A stretch of DNA of 64,000 bases from CADEED01 sp020442965 (GCA_041395525.1 JAWLAH010000002.1:124001-188000); one strand, 5' to 3'. Shown: positions 45,590-55,410, numbered from the stretch's first letter. Notes: generated by a model not told the origin, from the sequence alone. Numbers and translations are program-made.

Positions 45590-47053
45590 ATGAAAACCCG
45601 TAGTCGCCGCGCAGGCAGTCACTTGATGCTGTACGGTATCGGCAGCCTCACCAAGCAATTGGCAACTGTCGTGATGTTGCCAATTTATACCTACTACTTG
45701 GGTCCAGCCGATTACGGCGCGCTGGAAATCGTCAATCTGCTAGTAAGCTCGGTCGCACTGATCGCGGGAATGAATCTCGGCGAAGGTCTGTTCCGCTACT
45801 ACCACGAGCGCGAAGAAAAGGGCGGTGGTCGCAAGACCGTAGCCACCGCGTTGGTCATGGCGTTCACATTGAACTTGCTCGGCGCCTTGGTGTTGAGCGC
45901 CTTGTCGCCGATCCTGGCTGGCCAGTTCCTGTCGAATACGCAGCTCTGGTATCTGGTCTCGATCGCCGCGGTGACACTCACCACCGAGGCCTGTGTGTCG
46001 ATCGTCACCTGCCACATGCGTGCGGAAGGCGACGCATGGAAGTACTTCTGGACGGGCATTGCGCGGCTCAGTTTGCATGTCGCTTTCAACGTGCTTTTCC
46101 TGGTGCATTTCGAGCTCGGCTTGGTAGGCGTATTTCTCGGATCGCTGGCCTCGTCGGCGATCGTTGCGATTGGCGTGCTACCGTATACGATCAAACGGGC
46201 AGGGCTGTCACTGTCGGGCGTCAGTGCGCGATTGCTGTTCGCGTTCGGTGGCCCACTGATTCTCGCCAACGTTGCACAGTTCTATCTGGGCGCAATCGAC
46301 CGCTTTTTTCTTGAACACTTTCGCGATTTGGCGAGTGTCGGCATTTACGCGCTCGCGGCGCGGCTTGCGCAGAGCTTTCTCGTACTCATCTATGAACCGT
46401 TCGAGCTAATCTGGGATCCGGAGAAATACCGCATTTGGCAAACGACCGGTGATCGCCAGCCGTTCCAGCGCGTCTTTCGGCTGCTCACGTCGTTGTTGGT
46501 AGTGTTCGGTACAGGAGTTAGTGTGCTTGCACCAGAAATCTTTGCCCTGCTCGCGTCCAAGCCGTTCGCTGCGGCGAGTAGCGTCGCGCCGGTGTTGATA
46601 GCCGCCGCCGTCTGCACGGCACTCTCCAGGTTCGCGCGGTTTGGTAGTCTGGCGGAAGGTAAGACCTCGAACGTGTACAAGGCCGCCACGATCAGTGCAT
46701 TGGCGATGACGCTGTTGTTATTCGCCTTGACGCCGAGGTTCGGGCCAATGGGCGCGGCCGTGGCGGTGCTCAGCGCCGCTGCCATTCGCGTGTTGGTTGA
46801 GGATCGTCTGGCCAGACGGTTGGTTAATCTGGCGCTGCCGTGGCGCGATTTCTTGCTGATTGCGTCGGTTGGCGCGGCGGTGGTTGTAGTCTGCCTGCAG
46901 CTCGGCCCGGTGTCGGTCCTCCATGCGTTGATCAAGCTATCGGTTCTGGCAGCGCTTGCCGCTGGGATCTGGTGGTCACCTTATCTGGGTCACGGCGAGC
47001 GTCAACTCGCGCTGACGATCGTTCGCATGCGTCGTTTGGATCAGCCATTGTGA
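45590..47053 (+). CDS. Polysaccharide flippase (Wzx/MATE-like)
   Basis: 487 residues with 12-14 helices. The N-terminus GSLTKQLATVVMLPIYTYYLGPADYGALEIVNLLVS is characteristic of oligosaccharide flippases (Polysacc_synt family). FYLGAIDRFFLEHF at ~240 is the typical TM7 region. It moves lipid-linked repeat units across the inner membrane for a Wzy-like polymerase, found at 55412. The stop overlaps the start of the FkbH-like gene (GTGA). Confidence 0.9.
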   Translation: MKTRSRRAGSHLMLYGIGSLTKQLATVVMLPIYTYYLGPADYGALEIVNLLVSSVALIAGMNLGEGLFRYYHEREEKGGGRKTVATALVMAFTLNLLGALVLSALSPILAGQFLSNTQLWYLVSIAAVTLTTEACVSIVTCHMRAEGDAWKYFWTGIARLSLHVAFNVLFLVHFELGLVGVFLGSLASSAIVAIGVLPYTIKRAGLSLSGVSARLLFAFGGPLILANVAQFYLGAIDRFFLEHFRDLASVGIYALAARLAQSFLVLIYEPFELIWDPEKYRIWQTTGDRQPFQRVFRLLTSLLVVFGTGVSVLAPEIFALLASKPFAAASSVAPVLIAAAVCTALSRFARFGSLAEGKTSNVYKAATISALAMTLLLFALTPRFGPMGAAVAVLSAAAIRVLVEDRLARRLVNLALPWRDFLLIASVGAAVVVVCLQLGPVSVLHALIKLSVLAALAAGIWWSPYLGHGERQLALTIVRMRRLDQPL

Positions 47054-48693
47054 AAGTAGTCGTACTGGCGGACAAGACCTCCACGATGTTCTGCCGCGAG
47101 CTGGAGCGGCTGTTGCGTGCGGCGCCATTGCCGTTCACCGTTGCCGACGCGGGGTTCGATTCCTGGCAGCGCGAGATCTTTTCCCCTGGTTCCACGGCGC
47201 TGGCTGAAGCAGATGCGATTCTGGCGTTCGTGCTATCACCACGGCTGGTCGAGCGCCCGGATATCGATCAGGAGGTTGCAGGCCTGCTGCAGCAGTTGGC
47301 ACAGCAGCTACCGGCACGGACGGTGCTGTTCGCGAACTTTGTCGCGGATCCTCGCGTCGCGGCCCCACTGCTACGGCAGGCGGAGTCCACAGAGATGGTT
47401 GCCAGACTCAATCGGCGGTTGCTCGAGTTCGCGCTGGATCATAGTTGGTTCCATGTGGTCGATCAGGCGGGTTTCTGCGCGCTCGAGGGCCTTCGGGGGA
47501 TCACCGACGCCCGTTTCGAGGCCAGCGCCCAAATGTACTTCTCGCCTGCTGGTCAGAAGCGTCTCGCCGCTTGGTGGTATCGTCGTTTGCGCGCCTTGTT
47601 AGCGGTGCCACGCAAGGTTTTGGTGACCGATCTGGACAATACGCTATGGCATGGTGTGATCGGCGAGGATGGCTTCGACGGCATAGAAATGGGTGCGACG
47701 GAGAAGGGCTGGCCCCATCAGCGACTGCAGCAGGCGCTGCTCGAGTTGAAGGCGCGCGGGGTCCTGCTCGCGGTGGCGTCGAAGAACAACCATGACGAAG
47801 CACTGCGTGTTCTGTCCGAGCATCCGCAATGCTTGCTGCGACCACGGGATTTCGCGCAACTCGAGATAGGCTGGGGTGCGAAATCCACCGCTATCTCGCG
47901 CATGGCCAAGACGTTGAACCTGGGCCGCGATTCGTTTGTGTTTCTGGATGATTCGGCCTTCGAACGTGCCGAGGTACACAGTGCGTTGCCTGAAGTGCTT
48001 GTGCTCGACTTCCCCGATCCGGCTATCGGCCTTGCCGAACTGCTAAGTGATGAAACCGCGTTCGACACGTTGTCATTTACGCGCGAGGACAGTCAAAGAG
48101 CCGCAAGCTACCGGGCCGAGGCGGAACGAGCCTCTCTGCGCAGCCAGGCGAGCAGCGCGGAGGATTTCTACCGATCCCTGCGACTGCGGCTTACCATCGT
48201 GCGAGCGACCAGCACACAGTTGGCACGCATACATCAGTTGCTCGGCAAGACCAATCAATTCAATCTGACGACTGAACGCCTGACGCAGGATGCAACTCGT
48301 GCGCGTCTTAGCGATCCGCGCTGGCAGACCTTCGCGCTGCAGGTCGCCGATAAGATGGGCGACTCGGGTTTGACCGGTCTTGCGTTCGTAGATACAGCGG
48401 ATCCCACGCATTGGGTCGTCGAGAACTTCCTGCTGAGTTGTCGCGTGATCGGTCGTACCGTCGAGCATGCATTCGTCGAGTGGCTCGCGGCGCGCGCGCG
48501 CGCCGCAGATGTCCACAAGCTCTCGTTCCGCTTTGTTCCCAGCGAACGCAATCAGGTGGCGCGGCAGTTCCTGGAGCAGTCGGGACTCAGCGCTTCCGCA
48601 GATGAACGCGATTGGTCGGTGGACATTGAAGCCGCGCTGCGCCGATTGGCACCACATTTTGTAACGGTGAACTACGACGATGACAAAGACTAG
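47050..48693 (+). CDS. FkbH-like HAD-IIIC family protein
   Basis: 547 residues from GTG at 47050, overlapping the flippase stop by four bases. An N-terminal SGNH-like region (~1-185) precedes a HAD domain with VLVTDLDNTLWHGVIGEDG (nucleophile Asp194 and Asp196), VASKNNHDEAL and DSFVFLDDSAFER. A GNAT-like C-terminal third ends with SFRFVPSERNQVARQFL. FkbH proteins load a three-carbon unit from 1,3-bisphosphoglycerate onto an acyl carrier protein. The next gene is such a carrier, overlapping by 14 bases. This pairing predicts glyceryl-ACP or a similar acyl-ACP made for polysaccharide decoration. Confidence 0.9.
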   Translation: MKVVVLADKTSTMFCRELERLLRAAPLPFTVADAGFDSWQREIFSPGSTALAEADAILAFVLSPRLVERPDIDQEVAGLLQQLAQQLPARTVLFANFVADPRVAAPLLRQAESTEMVARLNRRLLEFALDHSWFHVVDQAGFCALEGLRGITDARFEASAQMYFSPAGQKRLAAWWYRRLRALLAVPRKVLVTDLDNTLWHGVIGEDGFDGIEMGATEKGWPHQRLQQALLELKARGVLLAVASKNNHDEALRVLSEHPQCLLRPRDFAQLEIGWGAKSTAISRMAKTLNLGRDSFVFLDDSAFERAEVHSALPEVLVLDFPDPAIGLAELLSDETAFDTLSFTREDSQRAASYRAEAERASLRSQASSAEDFYRSLRLRLTIVRATSTQLARIHQLLGKTNQFNLTTERLTQDATRARLSDPRWQTFALQVADKMGDSGLTGLAFVDTADPTHWVVENFLLSCRVIGRTVEHAFVEWLAARARAADVHKLSFRFVPSERNQVARQFLEQSGLSASADERDWSVDIEAALRRLAPHFVTVNYDDDKD

Positions 48694-48934
48694 TTACTCT
48701 CCCGAATCGTTCAAGGCCGTGTTCGTGCGCGTGCTCAACGTGAGCGCCGCCGACTTCCGAGACGATCTCAAGATCGGCGACTTCGAACAGTGGGATTCAA
48801 TCGCTCATCTCGAATTGGTCGCTGAGCTGGAGGCGGCCTTCGGGGTGCAATTCGCCACGGAGGATCTGCTCGGACTGAAGAGCGTTACTGAACTGCGTGC
48901 ACGGGTTGCCGAGTTGAGTGGCGCAACGACGTGA
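48680..48934 (+). CDS. Acyl carrier protein
   Basis: 84 residues, four-helix carrier. The phosphopantetheine attachment site is Ser40 in WDSIAHLELVAELEAAFG, and DLKIGDFEQWDS before it is typical. It overlaps both the FkbH-like gene upstream (14 bases) and the deacetylase-like gene downstream (GTGA), so it belongs to this module and not to fatty acid synthesis. It needs an external 4'-phosphopantetheinyl transferase, not seen in the window. Confidence 0.92.
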   Translation: MTKTSYSPESFKAVFVRVLNVSAADFRDDLKIGDFEQWDSIAHLELVAELEAAFGVQFATEDLLGLKSVTELRARVAELSGATT

Positions 48935-49866
48935 TTTGGCCGGGCGGTAAGACGTTCGCTTTCTCGATATTCGACGATACGGACCTCGCCGTGCCGGGCA
49001 ACGTCGAGGACGTTTACGAGATTCTCGGTTCGCTGGGGCTACGTACTACGAAATCCGTTTGGCCGATCTGTGCCCCCGGCCAGCCGCCACGCGGCCCGGA
49101 AGGCTCGACGTGTGAAGATCCGGAGTATCTGCGCTTTGTACTCGATTTGCAGCGGGCTGGCTTTGAGATCGGCTACCACAATTCTTCGCACTCGGGCGTT
49201 GGCCGTGGCGATGTGATCCGCGCGCTCGACCGCTTTCGTGAATTGTTTGGTCACGATCCGGATTGCATGTCCAATCATCTGGTGAATCCGGAGGCCATCT
49301 ATTGGGGTCCGGACAGGTTGTCGTACCCGCTGCGAGCCTTGTACACGGCGTTCCGATCGCGCCGACCGATCGCGTATCGCGGTGGCCATGTGCCGGAATC
49401 TCCGCATTTCTGGGGCGACATTTGCCAGCAGCGCATCCGTTACGTGCGCAATTTCGTGTTCGCGGATATCCAGACCCAGCTGGCCTGTCCGGCGATGCCG
49501 TATTTCGATCCCATGCGCCCCATGGTGCGTGCCTGGTTCACGTCCACCTATGCGTCGTCGTGGCCCGATTTCGAGCGGGTCATGAGTGAAGCCAACCAAG
49601 ATCGGCTGGAAGCTTCTGGGGGCCTGTGTATTCTTTACACACATTTCGGTCATCGCTTTCACGACCGGGCGACTGGCCGGGCGCAGCCGCGCTTTGCAGA
49701 ATTGATGCGTCATCTCGCGCGTAAGAACGGTTGGTTCGTGCCGGTGCGGGAACTCTTGGATTATGTCGTTTCGCAGCAGGGAGTGGCACGGCTCGATTGG
49801 CGTGGTCGTCAGGCGCTCGAATGGCGCTGGTTCTATCAGAAGCTAACAAAGTCTATTACCGAATGA
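48931..49866 (+). CDS. Polysaccharide deacetylase-like (NodB fold) protein
   Basis: 311 residues from GTG at 48931. Metal-site motifs are visible: FSIFDDTD (Asp pair, ~13), GYHNSSHSG (HxxxH, ~78) and LYTHFGHR near 240. The spacing fits the NodB/CE4 superfamily, though the sequence is divergent and the substrate may be something other than an N-acetyl sugar. There is no signal peptide, so action is probably cytoplasmic on a lipid-linked intermediate. It is the third gene of the overlapping FkbH-ACP-deacetylase chain. Confidence 0.75.
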   Translation: MIWPGGKTFAFSIFDDTDLAVPGNVEDVYEILGSLGLRTTKSVWPICAPGQPPRGPEGSTCEDPEYLRFVLDLQRAGFEIGYHNSSHSGVGRGDVIRALDRFRELFGHDPDCMSNHLVNPEAIYWGPDRLSYPLRALYTAFRSRRPIAYRGGHVPESPHFWGDICQQRIRYVRNFVFADIQTQLACPAMPYFDPMRPMVRAWFTSTYASSWPDFERVMSEANQDRLEASGGLCILYTHFGHRFHDRATGRAQPRFAELMRHLARKNGWFVPVRELLDYVVSQQGVARLDWRGRQALEWRWFYQKLTKSITE

Positions 49867-49876
49867 GTTCGGCGAG

Positions 49877-50980
49877 ATGAGTCTTGCAATTGTTCCGTAT
49901 TCACCGGCTGACATTCCCGCGATCGAGCGGTTCAACGAGCGCTTGCGCGCGGTTGGTACGGAATACCGGTTTCCGTGCCGGCCCGCCGATCTGATGCCGC
50001 AAGGACCCGGCGTCGGTCCCATCGTGCACGATCTGTTCGTCGCCAAAGATACGGACACCGTCCGCGGCGGCTACGCGCTCAAGCGCGAGACGCTGTTGGT
50101 CGCTGGCCAACCCGAATCCCTTAGCAATCTGCAAATCCCGCTTTCGGAGGCGTTGATCGATCGTGCGTACGCGAATGTCGGCGCGGCCATGGTGTTCGAT
50201 GCGGCGCGCCGCGCCAAGGCTATTTACTGTCTCGGCATGGGTAGCGCCGAGCGACCACTGCCACAACTGCTCGCCAGACTGCGCTGGCGAATCGAGCGCG
50301 TCCCATTTCGGTTTCGAGTATTGCGCGCCAATAACTTCTTTCGAGAGATCAGATTCCTGCGGACACGGCGGCCGATCGCTCTGCTCGCGGATCTCGTGCG
50401 CTTTAGTGGTCTGGCGCAGCTGGGCGTAGCGGGGTGGCGCGGTGCCGCTGCCCTTGCCATGCGACCCGCGGCCGGTCTGCGCATAGAGGTCGTTAGTGCG
50501 TTCGATGCGCGCGTCGATGATCTGCAGGCTGCGGTGGCAGGCGAATATCCACTGATGTGCGAGCGTGGCGCAGCGGCACTCAACCAGAAGTTTCCGCAAG
50601 CCGATCAGCGCCTCAACAAGCTGACGATCTGGCGTGGCGATGCGATGGTTGGCTGGTTGCTGCTGACCTGCACCCAATTGAGCGATCACAAACAGTTCGG
50701 CAGTATGAAGTTGGGTTGTATTGCCGATGGCTTGTGCGGCGAGTCGGATGTGGCGGCTCTCGTCAGTCTGGCGGTCGACTGGTTGCGGGTGCGCGGTGCC
50801 GATCTGGTAGTGAGCAATCAAAGCCACTCAGCCTGGTTGAGCGGGCTGCGTCGCAATCTGTTCATGGATGGTCCCAGCAACTTTGTATTGGCACTGTCGC
50901 CGGGCCTCGCGATCCGGGCACCCGCGCTCGATCGTTGCCATTTCAATCGCGGCGATGGCGATGGCCCGATCAATCTGTAA
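49877..50980 (+). CDS. GNAT-like acyltransferase, EPS-associated
   Basis: 367 residues. The N-terminus LAIVPYSPADIPAIERFNERLR resembles GNAT enzymes of polysaccharide loci. A later WRGDAMVGWLLLTCT strand pair resembles a second GNAT-like lobe. No catalytic residue can be named with confidence. It starts 10 bp after the deacetylase-like gene and is probably the last gene of the FkbH-ACP operon, so it is a candidate to transfer an acyl group from the ACP to the sugar. Confidence 0.6.
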   Translation: MSLAIVPYSPADIPAIERFNERLRAVGTEYRFPCRPADLMPQGPGVGPIVHDLFVAKDTDTVRGGYALKRETLLVAGQPESLSNLQIPLSEALIDRAYANVGAAMVFDAARRAKAIYCLGMGSAERPLPQLLARLRWRIERVPFRFRVLRANNFFREIRFLRTRRPIALLADLVRFSGLAQLGVAGWRGAAALAMRPAAGLRIEVVSAFDARVDDLQAAVAGEYPLMCERGAAALNQKFPQADQRLNKLTIWRGDAMVGWLLLTCTQLSDHKQFGSMKLGCIADGLCGESDVAALVSLAVDWLRVRGADLVVSNQSHSAWLSGLRRNLFMDGPSNFVLALSPGLAIRAPALDRCHFNRGDGDGPINL

Positions 50981-50994
50981 GCGTCAGCGCTAGG

Positions 50995-52005
50995 CTAGAC
51001 CGCAATCGCGGAGATCGACGCCTCGAAACGATAGTCAGCATCGGCGGCCGCGGGGAACCGATGGATGTCGAAGCGGTCGATGTTGCGGACATCGACCACG
51101 CGACGCTTGAGAAGATTGAAAGCGCAATCATACCCGGCGAGTTTGGCCGCCTCTCGACTGTGTTGGTCGTAGTCCGAAGCCTGGCCATACGGGTAGGCGA
51201 GTGCGCGGACCGGCACTTGCAGCAAGTCCTCTAGAATACGTTTTGATCGAGTCAGTTCTGCGAGCTGTTGCTCGGGCGAGAGCCGGTTGAGAAAGGGGTG
51301 CGAATGCGTGTGACTACCGATGGCCATGCCCGCGCGCTGCATCTCAGCGAGTTGTGCGGACGAGATTACGCCGTCGGTCTGTTGGTCCACGCTCGGCAGC
51401 TCGACGCCGAGACGCTTGGCAATCGTCAGTACGACGGGCAACGCATCTGCAGCCGTCGAAGACAGTTTGATCTGCGCCGTGATTGTTTTGATGGCGCTCG
51501 CTCGAGACTCATCGTCTGTGAGTATGACGGGACCGCCAAGCGCCTGACCGAGGTCGTAACGTCCAGCGGCTGCCCGTTTCACCGTCAGGCCGAGCAAGTT
51601 CCACCATTCGATCGTACGCTCAGTCAGCGACCGCGTGCTGACGAAAAAGACGCCTGTCATATTATGGCGGCGCAGCAACGGGAAGGCGCGCGAGTAGTGA
51701 TCCTGCGTCGCATCATCAAACGTAATGAGTGCTGCGCGCGGCGGGAGGGTGCGGACTCCATCGAGCGCATCGCAGACCTGGTCTAGCGTGACAACGTTGC
51801 GCATTTGCCTGAGCAGGGTGAGTTGTTGATCGAGTACTGCGTCGGTGCACGAATAGACAGAATCGTCGAATAGCGCGTCGAACTGGGACGTTGCGCCGCC
51901 GATGCGATGATAGGCGAGCACCGTCAGCCGATTGCGTAGCACCTGGCGCAGTAGATTGGCAACGCCGGTCCGGACCGCGACATAACCCATTAAATTGCGT
52001 TTCAT
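50995..52005 (-). CDS. Polysaccharide deacetylase (CE4/NodB)
   Basis: 336 residues. The CE4 motifs are all clear: ALITFDDATQDHYSRAFPLL (motif 1, Asp pair ~95), SHTHSHPFLNRLSPEQ (motif 2, HxxxH) and ALAYPYGQASDYD (motif 3). There is no strong signal peptide; it may act in the cytoplasm or at the membrane. It removes acetyl (or similar) groups from N-acetyl sugars of the polymer. It is convergent with the GNAT-like gene (14 bp gap) and is the second NodB-type protein of the locus. Confidence 0.92.
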   Translation of the reverse strand: MKRNLMGYVAVRTGVANLLRQVLRNRLTVLAYHRIGGATSQFDALFDDSVYSCTDAVLDQQLTLLRQMRNVVTLDQVCDALDGVRTLPPRAALITFDDATQDHYSRAFPLLRRHNMTGVFFVSTRSLTERTIEWWNLLGLTVKRAAAGRYDLGQALGGPVILTDDESRASAIKTITAQIKLSSTAADALPVVLTIAKRLGVELPSVDQQTDGVISSAQLAEMQRAGMAIGSHTHSHPFLNRLSPEQQLAELTRSKRILEDLLQVPVRALAYPYGQASDYDQHSREAAKLAGYDCAFNLLKRRVVDVRNIDRFDIHRFPAAADADYRFEASISAIAV

Positions 52006-52183
52006 TAGTACGGTAGCGATTGCGCTGTGCGACCAGTCATCAGGTGTGGCGTGATAAGCCAGCGTAGGCGGTCAGGAGGAGGAATTACAGTACACAGATC
52101 GGGTCGTGCGACACCGGTCGCACTGCTCGGCGCGCCGAACGGGCAAGTCAGCGGCGATCGCTCTGAATCCAAGACCTGCTGAA

Positions 52184-52918
52184 TCAAGCGCGAGTGTCTG
52201 GTACTGCGGTAACCCAGTCGGGCGGTGGCGGTACCGTGCCGATGGGCTTGGCGGGGTTGCCGCCGACGATTGTCAGTTCCGGCACGTCGTGAGTTACGAC
52301 GGCGCCGGAGGCCACAATGGCTCCGCGTCCGATCGTGACCCCTTTCAAGACGATGGCATGCGCTCCAACCCACGCGTAGTCATGTACCGCAATGCTGCCA
52401 ATGCTGCGCTCATCGGCGGATTCCCCGCGAGCGCGAGCGAGCGGGTCCAGTGGGTGGCCATCGGAGCCACTGAATCGGACGCGATCCGCCACCAGAACGT
52501 GTCTGCCAATTTCGACACGTCGCCCAACGGCGACGACGACTCCATAGCCGAGATAACTCGAGTCGCCAATCACCAACTGCTTTTCAGCGGCGTCGCCCGC
52601 AGCGATCCAGGTCTGGTTTCCCGCCAGGCAGACCCGCTCGCCGAGCTCGACGCGTAGATTGCCGAGAAGCTTGGGTTGTTCTTCCAGCATCATCAGGCCG
52701 CTACCACAGCGGGCGCACGAAAGGCGAAACAAGGGTTCGTGATAGACCTTCGACCAGACACGCGCTAGAACGTGTCGTCTGAAGCGGCGTTCCCCCAGCA
52801 GCAAATGATGCAGCCCAGGAATGGTGGGGAAGCTGCCAGAGCCTGCGCCCTTTAGCAGCGCGTAAATCGCGCGCTGCATGCGCGTTTCCCGGCGTCGGCT
52901 CCACTGAATTATTTTCAA
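52184..52918 (-). CDS. Hexapeptide-repeat O-acyltransferase (WbbJ-like)
   Basis: 244 residues from TTG at 52918, which has AAGGGA seven bases upstream. The frame continues further up but without family sequence. The C-terminal half is a left-handed beta helix: VIGDSSYLGYGVVVAVGRRVEIGRHVLVADRV, then WVGAHAIVLKGVTIGRGAIVASGAVVTHDVP and GNPAKPIG, the classic end of NodL/WbbJ acetyltransferases. The N-terminal ~90 residues are extra and basic. It probably O-acetylates a sugar of the polymer. 178 bp separate it from the deacetylase gene downstream. Confidence 0.88.
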   Translation of the reverse strand: MKIIQWSRRRETRMQRAIYALLKGAGSGSFPTIPGLHHLLLGERRFRRHVLARVWSKVYHEPLFRLSCARCGSGLMMLEEQPKLLGNLRVELGERVCLAGNQTWIAAGDAAEKQLVIGDSSYLGYGVVVAVGRRVEIGRHVLVADRVRFSGSDGHPLDPLARARGESADERSIGSIAVHDYAWVGAHAIVLKGVTIGRGAIVASGAVVTHDVPELTIVGGNPAKPIGTVPPPPDWVTAVPDTRA

Positions 52919-53203
52919 TGCGTCGTCCCTTAGAGTGGCGCAGCGTCGCACATCGTCCGTCGAGGTGATTGCGCCGGTGCTGCGCGGACAAGTGTAGCGA
53001 TGTGAAGACAGCGGCCGCGAGTGATGCTGTCGCGAAAACCAATATATTGTCGCATCGCGCTCGCCTGTTATTTCCACCGTGAGGGCAACGACCGAATTGT
53101 CGCAATGCAACTGAGCAACTGTTCGCCTATTCTCGTTGGCTGACGGTTCTTGACGATTAGGAGACCGGCATTTGGCGGGTCAATCGGTTAAAGTTCTGCT
53201 GTT

Positions 53204-54253
53204 ATGAGGATCCTAATCACAGGGGGGTCCGGCTTCATTGGCCGGTGCCTGGTGGAAGAGCTTGCCAAGGTCGGCCATGAGCTAGTCAATCTAGACCTTT
53301 GCCGACCGGAGTGGCCGGCACCGTTTGCCCGCACTCTGACCGGGGATGTGCGTGATCTGGATGCGGTCCGCGAGGCCATGAAGGGATGCCAGGCGGTCTT
53401 CCATCTCGCCGCCGCGCATCATGACACCGGCATCGATGTACCTACCTACTTCGATGTCAACGAGAACGGCACGCGCGTGGTCTTGCAGGTGATGAAGGAG
53501 CAAAAGGTCGTTGATCTTTGCTTCACGTCATCGGTTGCCGTCTACGGTCCGACCGCGGACGAACCGAGCGAATCGAGCCCCGTGTTCCCCGCGCTACCGT
53601 ACGGTGCGTCCAAGTTGGCGGCCGAGAGGTTGATAGCTGAGTGGACCGCCGCGGATCCCGAGCGCCGTGCGTTGGTGCTGCGCCCGGCGGTTGTCTTCGG
53701 ACCGCACAACTTCGCCAACATGTACGCGCTGATCCGCCAGTTGCATTCGCGGCGTTTCATACAGGTGGGATCGGGCGCCAACCAAAAGAGTATGTGCTAC
53801 GTCGAGAATCTGGTTGCGGCGATGCTCTATCTTTGGGCGCAGTGCCAACCGGGTACACGTGTGTTCAACTATGCCGATCAGCCCGATATGTCGTCGCGGC
53901 AGATCGCGACCGAGATTGCGCTTGCGCTCGGGCAGCGGCCGTCCGCTATCTCGGTGCCGCTGGGGCTTGCGGTAGCCTTGGTGTCGCCGCTCGATCTGTT
54001 AGGTCGCTTGACCGGCCAGACGTTTCCGGTGTCCGCCTTCAGGATTCGCAAGTTCGCGGCCAGCCGCACAGTGTTCGATTCCAGCGCCGTCTTTCAGACC
54101 GGTTTCGTTGCGCCGGTTACGTTGCAGAACGGCTTGCGATCGATGGTCAGTTGGTACCTTGGTGAGGGTCAGAAATTACAACCCGTCTGGAGAATTCCGC
54201 CGGCTTCCTGGCAGGCAATGCCTTCCGGGACGCAGGCTGTGAGCCAGTCTTGA
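53204..54253 (+). CDS. NAD-dependent epimerase/dehydratase (extended SDR)
   Basis: 349 residues. NAD-binding MRILITGGSGFIGR at the start, VFHLAAAHHDTG, the Ser-Tyr-Lys set SSVAVYG and YGASKLAAE, and LRPAVVFGPHNFANMY all fit sugar-nucleotide epimerases. The substrate is not assigned. The stop overlaps the TTG start of the GT2 gene (TTGA), so it is translationally coupled to it. The 285-bp divergent gap before it was searched without a clear promoter. Confidence 0.88.
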   Translation: MRILITGGSGFIGRCLVEELAKVGHELVNLDLCRPEWPAPFARTLTGDVRDLDAVREAMKGCQAVFHLAAAHHDTGIDVPTYFDVNENGTRVVLQVMKEQKVVDLCFTSSVAVYGPTADEPSESSPVFPALPYGASKLAAERLIAEWTAADPERRALVLRPAVVFGPHNFANMYALIRQLHSRRFIQVGSGANQKSMCYVENLVAAMLYLWAQCQPGTRVFNYADQPDMSSRQIATEIALALGQRPSAISVPLGLAVALVSPLDLLGRLTGQTFPVSAFRIRKFAASRTVFDSSAVFQTGFVAPVTLQNGLRSMVSWYLGEGQKLQPVWRIPPASWQAMPSGTQAVSQS

Positions 54254-55410
54254 CCTTGTCCATCGCGCTGTTCATTGCTGGCGCTGCACTTGCGGTTCTC
54301 GTGATCGGTTGGATCCTCTATCCGCTCGCCAGCGTTGCAGCTGGGCGTCGCCACAAACCGGCCAGAGAATCAACACGCACCGACGATCCGGTCGCGATCG
54401 TATTGGCGACACGCGAGGCCCCGGGCCTCGTTGCTGAGCAAGTGGTTAGCTTAGCGGCGCAGGACTATCCGGCGGAGCGCGTCGACTTGATCGTCGCTGT
54501 CGATGCAACGTCGCGCTACGAGTTAAGTGAATATCTCCAGGCGGTCGGCGATCGCGCGCGGGTCGTGCAGGGTGACGCGCCTGGCGGCAAGGCTTGTACG
54601 CTGAATGCTGGCGTGCGCGCCGCACGCGCGGAGTATGTGGTGTTCGCGGACACGCAGCCCCGGTTTCTCGAGCGCTCGGTCGCAGCACTCGTTGGCTTCT
54701 TGCATGCTAACCCGCAATTCGGTGGGGTTAGCGGCGCGCTGGACCTGAACAGCTCCTCGACCGAGCGCGATACAGTACTGGGACCGCTGTGGAATTTTGA
54801 AATTGCCGTGCGTCGCGCGCACGCCAATCTGCATAGTATCTGCGCGGTCACCGGGGCGATCTACGCCATTCGTCGCGCGCTTTGGTCGCCACTGCCGGAC
54901 GGCGCAATTTGCGACGATCTGTTCGTGCCAATGCACATCATCATGTCGGGCCAGCGGGTCGGATTTTGCGAGACCGCCCGCGCACTGGATGCGCGGCGGT
55001 TTACTCGCCCGCAGGAATTCCAGCGCAAAGTGCGGACCTTAACCGGCATGCTGCAGTTTGTCAGCATGCGCCCGGCGGTGTTGCTGCCGTGGCGCAATCC
55101 CGTTTGGTCGCAGTTCGTTTTTCACAAGCTGCTGAGAATCGCCACGCCGTTCCTCGCAGCGATCTTCGCTGTGGGCGCGTCGGGCGCTTTGTACGCCGCC
55201 GGCGTGTTCGCCTTTTGGCCCTTTGCCTTTGTACCGCTGGTGCTGTTGTTGTTGCCGGCAGCGGCGGGCTCAGGCCGGACTCGCAAGTTGTTGGGTGACC
55301 TCGGCTGGGTCCTGCTGCTCCTATGCGCTCCGGTCGTAGCAGTCTGGCGAGCTTTGCGCGGTCGCTGGGACGTGTGGCGGCCACAATTGCAGGGCTCGGA
55401 GCCGCACTGA
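54250..55410 (+). CDS. Glycosyltransferase family 2, membrane-anchored
   Basis: 386 residues. An N-terminal helix (~3-25), a GT-A domain with AIVLATREAPGLVAEQVVSL and VDLIVAVDATS, GGKACTLNAGVRAARAEYVVFADTQ (acidic donor site), and two or three C-terminal helices from ~295. This is the layout of processive or hyaluronan-type GT2 enzymes. It lies between the SDR and polymerase genes with overlaps or 1-2 bp gaps, indicating one operon. Confidence 0.9.
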   Translation: MTLSIALFIAGAALAVLVIGWILYPLASVAAGRRHKPARESTRTDDPVAIVLATREAPGLVAEQVVSLAAQDYPAERVDLIVAVDATSRYELSEYLQAVGDRARVVQGDAPGGKACTLNAGVRAARAEYVVFADTQPRFLERSVAALVGFLHANPQFGGVSGALDLNSSSTERDTVLGPLWNFEIAVRRAHANLHSICAVTGAIYAIRRALWSPLPDGAICDDLFVPMHIIMSGQRVGFCETARALDARRFTRPQEFQRKVRTLTGMLQFVSMRPAVLLPWRNPVWSQFVFHKLLRIATPFLAAIFAVGASGALYAAGVFAFWPFAFVPLVLLLLPAAAGSGRTRKLLGDLGWVLLLLCAPVVAVWRALRGRWDVWRPQLQGSEPH

